A stretch of 22,930 bases of DNA, from assembly GCA_001275005.1 (NCBI GenBank), contig JWZX01002729.1:1-22930 (forward strand), read 5' to 3'. The stretch's first letter is position 1. Every line of letters begins with the position of its first letter. This DNA comes from Chrysochromulina tobinii. Taxonomy: Eukaryota > Haptophyta > Prymnesiales > Chrysochromulinaceae. Positions 1 to 8,165 of this stretch are shown here, piece by piece. Made by a program: the position numbers and the translations under genes. Below the pieces are notes generated by a model. That model did not search any database and was not told where the DNA came from. It saw only the letters and a program-made list of their open reading frames with translations.

Positions 1-88
1 GGATGCCGATCGCCTCCTGCTGCACCTCCACGCTCGCGCTGCATGCCAGCTGCACCAGAGGTGACGCCGCGCCCGCCGCCGCCACGGC
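1..88 (-). repeat. 88-base exact repeat inside armadillo gene, copy A
   Basis: Positions 1-88 are base-for-base identical to 2521-2608, exactly 2520 bases (840 codons) apart and in the same frame. A third, diverged copy begins near 1282. The stretch encodes an armadillo helix set including PLVQLACSASVEVQQEAIGI. Identity may continue left of the window. Confidence 0.95.
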
Positions 89-3000
89 CCTCTGGCACTC
101 GGAATCATCGACTAGCGCCGCGAGGACGTGTGTCGCATGTACCCTCACGGCCTCGAGCTCGTGGCTGAGCAGCTGCACGCACGCTGGCACGCCCTTTGCC
201 TTGATTGCCGACCGCGAGTCCTTGCAAGCGACGAGCATTTCGAGTGCTGCCGCTGCAGCCTCGAGGAGCTCATGATCAGCAAGCTGCGCCGCCGCCTCCA
301 GCAGCACCTCGACCACGCCAGTCGAAGAACAAGAAGCGATCGCACCCGTGTGTGGCGAGAGGGCCAGGCGGGCAAGCACGAGCGACGCGTCGCGACGTGC
401 CGCCAGGTCGGAACCCTGAGCCACGCGCACGAGCGCCGGCACACCATCGACGCCCACGATCGCCTTGCGCGCCGCTGGATGGCTGGACAGATGGCGTAGG
501 CTGCACGCGGCGAACATCTGCTTCGTCGAACTTCCTCCGAGCTGCGACACAAGCAGCTCGATGGCTGCCTCCGAGGTGGCGAGCGCCGACTCCGCCTCCG
601 CCACGTGGCCGCTCGCCAACTTGTGCAGAGTTGCGATCGCCGCGGCGCGCGCGTCGCCCGCGTCGCCCGAGGCCAAGGCCAACAGCGAGGGCAGCCCGTG
701 AGCGAGGGCAATGTGGCTGCCTTTGTATTCTGAAAGGCTGCAAAGGGCGCCCGCGGCATGCCGCTGCGTGTCGCACTCGTCGGCATCGCCTAGCACGGCC
801 AGCAGTGCCTCGACGCCGCCCGCGGAGGTCACCTCGGCGCGGCTGCCAGCATTGGCCACGCACGCCAGTACTGCCGCCGAGGGCGCGCACAATCTCGGCT
901 GGCACGCTCCTTCCTCGAGCACAAGCACACAAGCGCCGATCACTTCAGCGGCCGCCGCCACGGCACCCAGAGTCGCTGGGCACAGCGCCAGGTTGAGCAA
1001 CGTCTCGAGTGCGTGGGCTCGAACAGGCGTGGCGTCCTCACGCGTGAGCGTCGCCAGAGGCCCTTCGCCGCGCGAGAGCACAATCAAGGGCTTCAGCGCG
1101 CGAGCGTTGACCGTCGCATGCTGACCGCCCGTTTCGTTGGGAGCACTCGTCAGCCGCTGCAGGGCGGCGGCGCATGCGGCGACCTGCGAGCTCTGCGAGC
1201 TCAGCTGCGCCACGAGCGGCGGCACAGCTCCCGCCTGGACCAGCCTGGGAAGCTCGAGCGGCTGATGGGTGAGCTGGCACAGGATGCCGATCGTTTCCTG
1301 CTGCACGACCGGCACGCGGCTTCGTGTGAGCTGCACCAGAGGCTCTGCCGCGCCGGACGCGCACACGGCCAATCGGCCGTCGGCGTCGACGGCGAGGGTG
1401 GCGAGCACTCGAAGGCCGTGAAGCTGCACTGCAGGCGGGAGCTCGTAGCTGAGCAGCTGCACGCACGCGGCCACGCCCGTCGACACGATCACCGACCGGC
1501 CGCCCTCGCACACCACCAGCGCCTCGAGCGCCGCCGATGACGCCTCGAGCACTTCGGGGTCGCACAGCTGCGCTGCCGCAGCAACCATCACCTCGACCGC
1601 GCCGGACGACGATGCCACAGCGCTCGTGTGCGGCAGCAGAGACAGGCACGCGAGCACCAGCGCCGCGTCACGCCGAGCGCCCGCCTGACCGCTGTGCGCC
1701 ACGGACACGAGCGCCGACACGCCCTCGACCCCGACGATCGTCGCACGCGACGCCTCGTGAGCGCACAGAAAGCGCAGGCTCCGAGCCGCCGCCGTCTGCT
1801 CCTCCACGCTGCCCTCTCGGACCTGCCTCACGAGCAGCGCAATCGTCGCACCCGAGCTCGCCAGAGCGCTCGCCGCGATCGCGTCGCCGCTCGCAGCCAT
1901 CTTGTGCACCGTCAGCACCGCCAGCCGACCGCCCTCGCCCTCGCTGCTGCGCGCTGTCAGAGACACGAGCGACTCGAGACCGCCCGCAAGTGCCCCGTGG
2001 CTACCTGCATAGTCCGCAAGAACGTGCAGCGCGCGCACGGCGTGCAGCTCACTCTCGCCCTCGATGCCCAAAAGCGTCAGCAGCGCCTCCACGCCGCCCG
2101 CCATCGCAATCGCCTCGCGACGACCCGCCGTCGCCACAGGCCACAGCGTCGCAGCCGCTGCAGAGCGCATGCTCGCGTCGCTCGTCGCGCACGTGAGCAC
2201 ATGCACGCACGCTCCCACCACCTCCGCGTCCGACGCCACCGAGCCGAGCGTCGCCGAGCTGCGCGCCAAGTTGAGCACCGCCTGCAGCGCGCGCGCGCGT
2301 ATGCCCACCGGCCGCTCGCTACGCACCACCGACACCAGAGCCTCGATGCCGCGCGCGCCCGCGATCGCCTGCCGCCCAGCCGGATCGCACGAGAGCTGCT
2401 CGAGCGCCGTCGCGACGGCGGCGCCCGCCTCGGACGAGTGCAGCTGCGCCACGAGCGGCGGCACCACGCCCGCCTCGACGAGCGACGGCAGCTCGTGCGA
2501 CTGATGGGCGAGCTGGCAAAGGATGCCGATCGCCTCCTGCTGCACCTCCACGCTCGCGCTGCATGCCAGCTGCACCAGAGGTGACGCCGCGCCCGCCGCC
2601 GCCACGGCTTTGCGTCCCTCGGGCTCACATACCAGCGAGGCGATCACGGCCGTGACGTGCGCCTGCGCCGACACACTGCTGAGTCTGAGCAGCTCGACTA
2701 GCTGCGTCGTCGTGGCCATGATCGCGTCGCGCGCCATAGCCATCGTCACGAGCCGTCGCAGCGTCCCTCCAGCGGAGTGGACGATGACCGGAGGGGCTTT
2801 GGTCGTGGGGTCCGCGCGCAGGCAGTTCTCGAAGACGTTGATCGCCCCCGCATCGATCACCTCCTTCGGATAGGCTCGCTCGAGTACCAGCAGCGTGGCG
2901 ACGGCATGCTCTGCGCCCACCTTGGTGGTCTGAGCCAGCGCGACGAGAGGTCCCAGGAGCTCAGGAGAGAGAGCCGGTTGCCCATGGCTCGGGCACGCGG

Positions 3001-4477
3001 CCGACAGCCGCTTGAGTGCAGACAGCGCGGACGGCTTCGGCTTGCGTGCGATGGCGGCCTCGAACGCATCGCACTCGCCCGCGGGCGCCTCGGGCTGCTC
3101 GAGGAGCTTGTGGAGCGCTTCGGCGGATGCGCCGGCGCCAGCCGCGGGCCATACGCTCCCGGTGCGCGGCGCGGCGGCGAAGACGATTGGCAAGACGAAA
3201 CGCACGAGAGGCGCGACGCCCTTCTCTTGCACCACGAGGCGCGCGTTGTCGGCATGCTGCGCAACCAGCGCGCACATAGCCGAAGCGCCGGCGAGCTGGT
3301 CGAGCTCTTCGGTGGAGCGGAGCAGCCGCACGAGTGCCGGTACGGCGCCAGCCGCGGCGATCGCGCTCTGGTTGGCGCCATGGGCGCGAGCGAGGTTGGC
3401 TAGGGCGACAGCCGCCTCCTGCCTTGCCTTGGCGAGCGTCGCATTTCCGCCAAGCTGCGCGACGAGCTTGACGAGCGGCGCAATGCCGCCCGCCTGTGCG
3501 ATGGCAGTCCGATAGACCTTTGAGTGATCCGCGATGCGTCGCAGGATGCTGACCGCGTGCTGCTTAATCTTGAGAGTGGCCCCGGGAGATGCGACGAGCT
3601 CGACGAGCGGCGCCACACCTCCTTCCTCCACGATCGCCGCCAAGATCGGCGCGCGCTGCGGCTGCGACGAGAGCGTCGTGAGCTCCACGACAGCCACCTC
3701 CTTGGCGTCGCTCGTCGTGGCCGAGAGCAACGTCGAGACGACACTGCGCACGCGGCGCGCGGCCGAGGCGGTGACGGTCGCAGCGGCAACGACGCTGCGC
3801 AATTTCGCCGCGACCGAAGGGCCACTGCCTCCACTCTCGGCAGAGCTGCTGCCCTCGGGCGCACAAGTCGCCTGGGCCAACCGCACTTCGGAGAGCACGA
3901 GGTTGAGCGCGAGCGTCGCGTGGCTCTGGTCACCACGCGAGCTCCTCTCAAGCTCCTCGACGAGCGGCTGGAGCAAGTAGGCCAGCGGTGCGAGCAGGCG
4001 CCCCTCGCGCCCGTCGCGAGTCGAGACGGGCGCGCTAGCCGGGCGCGGGATCGCTGCCTTGGCGAGGGCCCAGCGGCCCGGCTGCCGCGCGGAGCCCGGA
4101 GCAGCTTTTCGTGGCGATGGCACGCAATTGACAAGCGGTGCGAGCGGCGCGAGCGGAGGCGGTGCGGTGATCTTCATGGGTGGGGGTTCGGCAATCTTCA
4201 AGGGTGGGGGTGCGACGATCTTCAAGGTGATCTGAGGCTCCAGCGGTGGCGGTGGTGGCGGTGGCGGCTGCTGAGCCTCGGCCTCGGCGGCCATCTCCCA
4301 CGCCATCTCGACCGCCGTCTTGAAGGCCATGCGGATGTAGCGCTTTTCCTCCTCATCGGGGGTAACCAACACAAATTCGCTTGAGCGCTCGGGCTCCGGC
4401 TCTTGCCAGGGCGTCAGCAAGCTCTGCCGTTCGCGAGCCGGCTGCCACTGACTCCCGGAAGCAGCGAGGAAGGACAT
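1..4477 (-). CDS. Giant armadillo-repeat protein, 3' end beyond window
   Basis: One reading frame stays open on the minus strand for 1492 codons and runs off the left edge. The start at 4477 is the only ATG in over 300 bases upstream (MSFLAASG...). Residues 1-45 are acidic. About 70-115 is proline-rich, with a polyproline run and repeated KIxxPPP units. From about residue 240 the protein is an almost unbroken series of ~41-42-residue armadillo repeats, with phrases such as GGVAPLVELV, AVALANLARA and GVVPPLVAQL, roughly 25-30 in view. Armadillo solenoids are protein-binding scaffolds (beta-catenin, Vac8, importin-alpha families); nothing here identifies the partner or location. No intron is visible, unlike several neighbours. 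Blocks of ~10 repeats recur at about 413-427 codons, so the array grew by block duplication. Confident for the fold, not for a specific role. Confidence 0.9.
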   Translation of the reverse strand, partial: MSFLAASGSQWQPARERQSLLTPWQEPEPERSSEFVLVTPDEEEKRYIRMAFKTAVEMAWEMAAEAEAQQPPPPPPPPLEPQITLKIVAPPPLKIAEPPPMKITAPPPLAPLAPLVNCVPSPRKAAPGSARQPGRWALAKAAIPRPASAPVSTRDGREGRLLAPLAYLLQPLVEELERSSRGDQSHATLALNLVLSEVRLAQATCAPEGSSSAESGGSGPSVAAKLRSVVAAATVTASAARRVRSVVSTLLSATTSDAKEVAVVELTTLSSQPQRAPILAAIVEEGGVAPLVELVASPGATLKIKQHAVSILRRIADHSKVYRTAIAQAGGIAPLVKLVAQLGGNATLAKARQEAAVALANLARAHGANQSAIAAAGAVPALVRLLRSTEELDQLAGASAMCALVAQHADNARLVVQEKGVAPLVRFVLPIVFAAAPRTGSVWPAAGAGASAEALHKLLEQPEAPAGECDAFEAAIARKPKPSALSALKRLSAACPSHGQPALSPELLGPLVALAQTTKVGAEHAVATLLVLERAYPKEVIDAGAINVFENCLRADPTTKAPPVIVHSAGGTLRRLVTMAMARDAIMATTTQLVELLRLSSVSAQAHVTAVIASLVCEPEGRKAVAAAGAASPLVQLACSASVEVQQEAIGILCQLAHQSHELPSLVEAGVVPPLVAQLHSSEAGAAVATALEQLSCDPAGRQAIAGARGIEALVSVVRSERPVGIRARALQAVLNLARSSATLGSVASDAEVVGACVHVLTCATSDASMRSAAAATLWPVATAGRREAIAMAGGVEALLTLLGIEGESELHAVRALHVLADYAGSHGALAGGLESLVSLTARSSEGEGGRLAVLTVHKMAASGDAIAASALASSGATIALLVRQVREGSVEEQTAAARSLRFLCAHEASRATIVGVEGVSALVSVAHSGQAGARRDAALVLACLSLLPHTSAVASSSGAVEVMVAAAAQLCDPEVLEASSAALEALVVCEGGRSVIVSTGVAACVQLLSYELPPAVQLHGLRVLATLAVDADGRLAVCASGAAEPLVQLTRSRVPVVQQETIGILCQLTHQPLELPRLVQAGAVPPLVAQLSSQSSQVAACAAALQRLTSAPNETGGQHATVNARALKPLIVLSRGEGPLATLTREDATPVRAHALETLLNLALCPATLGAVAAAAEVIGACVLVLEEGACQPRLCAPSAAVLACVANAGSRAEVTSAGGVEALLAVLGDADECDTQRHAAGALCSLSEYKGSHIALAHGLPSLLALASGDAGDARAAAIATLHKLASGHVAEAESALATSEAAIELLVSQLGGSSTKQMFAACSLRHLSSHPAARKAIVGVDGVPALVRVAQGSDLAARRDASLVLARLALSPHTGAIASCSSTGVVEVLLEAAAQLADHELLEAAAAALEMLVACKDSRSAIKAKGVPACVQLLSHELEAVRVHATHVLAALVDDSECQRAVAAAGAASPLVQLACSASVEVQQEAIGI
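2521..2608 (-). repeat. 88-base exact repeat inside armadillo gene, copy B
   Basis: Partner of positions 1-88. Identity ends at 2608: position 2609 is t where position 89 is c. The surrounding armadillo repeats are clearly less similar, so this patch stands out as recent duplication or gene conversion. Confidence 0.95.
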
Positions 4478-5071
4478 CGTCCGACGGGTGCGGTTGGGGA
4501 CGAGGACAGTTGTCGAGCGTTGGGAAGTTGAGACAGTTTCCTCACGCGTCGCGGAGAACTGCCCTCAGGAGACGTGTGTGTGAATGTGAAAAGAGAAGTT
4601 GAACCGTTAGTTACTGTAATAGGGACTCCCTAGAGACACCCAACTGTAGCAATGACGAATGAGTGCACGATGTCCGATGACAGTGCCGCCGCGGGAAGAG
4701 TAACTGAAGAGTAATTTTCTCTCCCGACCTGTACAGCTGTACCCGCTTCTGTACCCGCGGGTTTGGGGTTACCCGGAATATCTTGGATCTTGCGGAACAC
4801 TGTTGCGGAACAAATCGCAACATGTACATGAGCACTATTGCCCCTGCTTCCGTATTAACTCCCGGCGCACGAAAGAATGACGCGTGCTCGGCGCACCGCA
4901 CCGTCGTACCGGTTCTAATTCTTTCCCGCCGGACGTTGTCCCTTCCGCAAGCATCTTCCCTCCGCATACCTTGGTAGTGTACAGCCGATGTTCTCCATCT
5001 CGTGACTGAGGTATTTGACGCGCTCGCTCGACGCATGCTCGGCGCCGTCTCGTGCTGTCCGCGCTGGTCGG
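4478..5071. other. Intergenic: 3' flank of Myb gene and promoter side of armadillo gene
   Basis: This 594-base stretch is richer in A/T than the flanking coding regions and holds no convincing gene. Both neighbours lie on the minus strand, so it must contain the end of the Myb-gene transcript and the promoter of the armadillo gene. The short open frames here start at non-ATG codons and lack the G/C-ending codon bias of real genes. It holds a 12-base palindrome (4731-4742) and repeated TGTACCCGC-like words at about 4737-4760. Confidence 0.6.
4731..4742. promoter_or_regulatory. 12-base perfect palindrome with E-box core
   Basis: GTACAGCTGTAC is a perfect palindrome around CAGCTG, the E-box type bound by bHLH dimers. 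It lies about 254 bases upstream of the armadillo-gene ATG (minus strand). Site function is inference only; palindromes of this size also occur by chance. Confidence 0.25.
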
Positions 5072-5238
5072 CTACATCCAATCGCCTTGAACAACCAGCT
5101 GGACGCCGGGTGAGCGACCGCTCGACTGCCAGTCGTCAACAAGCAGCGCGGCCTGCTGCTCTTGCTGCTGCTGCTGCGGCGGCGGCTGCTGCGGTTGCCA
5201 CTGCTGCTGCTGCTGCTCTTGCTGCTGCCACTGCTGCC

Positions 5239-5276
<38 letters not shown>

Positions 5277-5304
5277 TGCTCCTGCTGCTGCTGCCACTGC
5301 TGCC

Positions 5305-5363
<59 letters not shown>

Positions 5364-5428
5364 ATTTGCCGCATTTGCTGCTGCTGCTGCTGCTGCTGCA
5401 TTTGCCGCATTTGCTGCTGCTGCTGCAT

Positions 5429-5459
<31 letters not shown>

Positions 5460-7790
5460 ATTTGCCGCATTTGCTGCTGCTGCTGCTGCATTTGCTGCTG
5501 CTGCATTTGCTGCTGCTGCCACATGGTTGCATTTGCTACTGGTGCCTTGGGCGAGTGCGCGGGTACGAGCATCATCACTTGCTGATGGTTCATCGACGCT
5601 GATGGCCTACCATCGCCCGCATGAAGCGGCGACCCAATCACGGCCGCCCGGCCTGGCGACGCGATCAGTGGCGCGAGCTGGGCGTTGCTCGGAGGGTGCT
5701 GCGCGAGCGCCCACGAGGCCGAGCGCTGCTGCACCGGGATGTTGAGCGCATTGTTCGCCTTCATTCGGCAAGTATGCCCCTTGGTCGGCTCACCGCACAG
5801 GCCACACTTGTTCACGCCGGAGCCTTCCTTACCTCGGCGGTAGAAGCGGTTGCGACACATGTGCTGCGTGCGTGTGCCTTGGAAGTACTGGTCGGCGATC
5901 GCCTTCCACTTGTTGCCAAGCTTTTGGATGGCCTCGTCGAGTAGACGATCCTCGTCTGGCAGCCAGGGACGCGCAATGAGAGGCAATCAGAGATCCTCGT
6001 CTGGCAGCCAGGGACGCGCAATGAGAGGCAATCAGAGGTCATCAGAGGTCATCAGAGGCCATCAGAGGCAATCAGAGGCCAATCCCTCACCTGGCAGCCA
6101 GGGCCGCTCGACGCGATAGCGCTTGTTCGAGTCCCCCTTTTTGCCATCGGGCCCGAGGGCGTCGTCATCCCCGGCGAGTACCAGCAACTCAGCCGACATG
6201 ATTGCCGTGTCTGCTGCGTCAGTGGCCAAGAGAGTCGTCGTGGGCACCACCTGTACGCCAGGGCCGGGATAGGCAGTCGCCATCGCGTGCATCTCGACGC
6301 TGGCGGCCGTGTGCTGCACCGGGACGGCGAGCGAAGCGGGCACGCTTGGTGCGCTCTGTGCGCCCGGGCGCACGCCGGCAGGCAAGGGCATGGCCGCGGG
6401 CGTCGTGGCGGGCGCGATGGCGCCGAGTATCGGGGCTGTACCAGCGCCGACCACAGCGCCTCCCATCGGCTGGTCGCCAAAGGGCGCGGCGGCGCGCGGC
6501 GGCATGGTAGCGCACGCCGCGGCACCACCGGCGTCAGTGCCCGCCGCGTCGGGCGGTGGCGCGGCGGCGGCGCTCGCGGCGCCCTCGGTCGTGCCTGCAG
6601 CCGGGTCGACAGCGTCGCCGGGGGCTGATGGGGAGGAGCCCCCGAGGGCATAGCAGCGCGCAGCGTAACCCTTCTGACAATGCATGCGCTGCATGAGCTG
6701 GCTCGTCGCCGCGCCCGCGCCGGTGAAGGCCGCCTCGGCCGGCGCCCATTCGTGTGAATCGGAGCGGCACGGCCAGCGGCCCTGACTGCGTGGTTCTCTC
6801 TCGACCATGCGCGGAGCACCGGGGCTGCCGCCGGGAGTGGGCGGCATCGGCGGCATCTGCTGCATCGGCTGCACCTGCTGCACCTGCTGCACCTGCTGCA
6901 TCTGCATGCCGTTGAGGGCATACATGCCCAGTTGCGGCGCCCCGCCGTTCATCATCCTCCCCGCCGTAGGACCGTTGTTGGCTGAGAGGGCTCGGTGCAG
7001 ATCGTTCGCGATCGATCGATCGTTAGCCTCGGCCGGCATCGCGCCCGGAAGCATCGACGAGGCTCCCATCATCCCCGGCATCATCCGCGCGCCCATGAGC
7101 TGCATTGGAGACGAGACTATTCCTCCGGTCGGAAAGCCCGTATGCATGCAGGCCGAACGGTCGGGCGGGCCGTTGCCCGGGCCGGCGGCGGCGTTGATCG
7201 CAGCGGCGGCGGCGGCGGCGGCGGCGGCGTTCGCGGCCGCGGTCGCCACCATGCTGTTGCGCCCGGCGTTCGGATTGCCCCCCGGGACCCGATGGAGTCC
7301 CTCCTGAGGCGAGGGCCATCAGCACGTCCGACGGAGAGAACTCGACGCCCATCATCGTCTCGAGCTCGGCGCGGTTGAAATGCATGTGCGACGGGGCGGC
7401 ACTCGACGACCCCCCCGACGGCGTGCCCATCAGCTGCGGCTGAGGCGGCACTGGCGGCGGCGGCATCATGGGCCGGCGCCCATTCGGAGAGTTGTCGACC
7501 GCATAATTCGGAGGCATCTGCCCGTTGGCGCCGACAAGGGTGGCGGCAGCCGCGCCGGCGCCGGCGCCGCCGGAGGGCAGGTACTCGTCGAGCCGCGGGC
7601 CGATGAACTGCTCCGATTCTTGCAAGTCGGGGTTCCCCTGATCGTCCTCGATCATGAGCAGCGGGTCAAAGCCCAGCTGCGCGGTGCCGGGGATGGAGCC
7701 AAAGGCGCCGCTCGGGAAGGAGCTGCTCGCGGGGTCCCTCCCAATCGTCGCCTGCACCATCGGCGTCTGCGGCACCTCGTCGGACGACAT
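5072..7790 (-). CDS. Myb/SANT-domain polyglutamine protein, two exons
   Basis: Exon 1 is 7790-6091 and exon 2 is 5955-5072. The start at 7790 (MSSDEVPQTP) is the first ATG in its frame. The intron joins KRYRVERPWLP to DEDRLLDEAIQKL in phase 1, completing a single Myb/SANT repeat (RPWLPDEDRLLDEA, then GNKWKAIADQYF and TRTQHMCRNRFYRR). This is followed by a CxxC-x6-HxC zinc-knuckle-like motif (CGLCGEPTKGHTC). The N-terminal half is low-complexity (Ala, Gly, Pro, Met). The C-terminus is a long Gln tract with MRQM and WQQW interruptions. The family role is nuclear DNA binding, so a transcription factor is likely; targets are unknown. The frame shifts by one base at a C6 run (7278-7283 on the plus strand). 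Reading it as five bases gives a seamless protein of about 860 residues, so an assembly error or a true frameshift is possible. Confidence 0.8.
5155..5520 (-). repeat. Interrupted CAG trinucleotide tract encoding polyglutamine
   Basis: On the coding (minus) strand the region is mainly CAG codons broken by ATG, CGG and TGG, giving Gln runs with Met-Arg-Gln-Met and Trp-Gln-Gln-Trp interruptions. The longest pure run, about 19 units, is at 5306-5363. Such tracts are length-polymorphic by slippage in many eukaryotes. Glutamine-rich tails are common in transcription factors as activation or phase-separation segments. Confidence 0.95.
5947..6036 (-). repeat. Two perfect 45-base tandem copies spanning the splice acceptor
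   Basis: Copies at 5947-5991 and 5992-6036 are identical. Each contains the acceptor CTGCCAG followed by ACGAGGATC, so the first exon-2 bases are duplicated inside the intron. Use of the upstream copy would read DEDL and then TGA, ending the protein in the middle of the Myb repeat. Confidence 0.95.
5956..6090 (-). other. Intron of Myb gene, decamer array with duplicated acceptor
   Basis: The donor is GTGAGG (from 6090 downward) and the acceptor is CTGCCAG just before 5955. Splicing restores the Myb motif across the junction, which is strong support. The interior, read on the sense strand, is a run of ~10-base units of the type TGATGGCCTC/TGATGACCTC/TGATTGCCTC. The end of exon 1 (CCCTGGCTGCCAG) recurs at the real acceptor and again 45 bases upstream. 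Length is 135 bases, or 90 if the upstream acceptor is used. Confidence 0.88.
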
Positions 7791-8165
7791 GTTGCGTGGC
7801 TTTTGTGTGGCTCTCTGGTGCCGCGCAGTCGGGTGACAAGGCAGTCTCGTGCAGCACCGAGTTTCCTCGAAAAGGGTTGAGATGTTCCCTAAGCTTTTCA
7901 GAAATGAATTTCCCCTCACGCCGCCTCGGCTGTGCTTGTGCGTCGTGCCGACGAGGAGCTGCTGTTCGCGTCGGTTCGTGAGAAAAACAGGGTTCTACAG
8001 ACGAGTAAAGAAAATGGCCGCCTCCGAACCCTTGCTTCCCAGCTTGCTCCTGAAAAGCGAGTGATTGGAGTTCCAGTTTGGGAACTATTTGCTCTCTATC
8101 GCCGCAACTTATTTCTGAATGGAGGCGCCGAAGGCGGCGCCGCGCCGCCGCGGGCGTGTTTCGCA
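7791..8165. promoter_or_regulatory. Divergent promoter region between Myb gene and oxidoreductase gene
   Basis: These 375 bases separate two ATGs that point away from each other (7790 minus, 8166 plus), so both 5' leaders and promoters lie here. Open frames crossing it start only at GTG. I see no clear TATA box or other named element. Confidence 0.55.

Noticed and set aside
145-4301. Many overlapping plus- and minus-strand frames of 60-320 codons rich in Arg, Ala and Ser
   Set aside because: They are other-frame shadows of the continuous armadillo frame on the minus strand.
5002-5745. 247-codon plus-strand frame that is mostly poly-alanine
   Set aside because: It is a mirror of the CAG tract in the Myb gene; outside the tract it has no recognisable sequence.
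6125-6134. GTTCGAGTCC resembling a tRNA B box
   Set aside because: It lies within the Myb-gene coding sequence (GDSNK) and no matching A box or cloverleaf is seen around it.
6062-7252. A separate gene of about 396 codons on the minus strand
   Set aside because: Its first Met is internal. It continues the frame broken at the C6 run and ends inside the intron, so it is the middle of the Myb gene.
7932-8165. N-terminal extension of the oxidoreductase by 78 codons
   Set aside because: The extension begins at GTG and has no ATG, and the Rossmann fold begins just after the ATG at 8166; the region is better read as promoter and leader.
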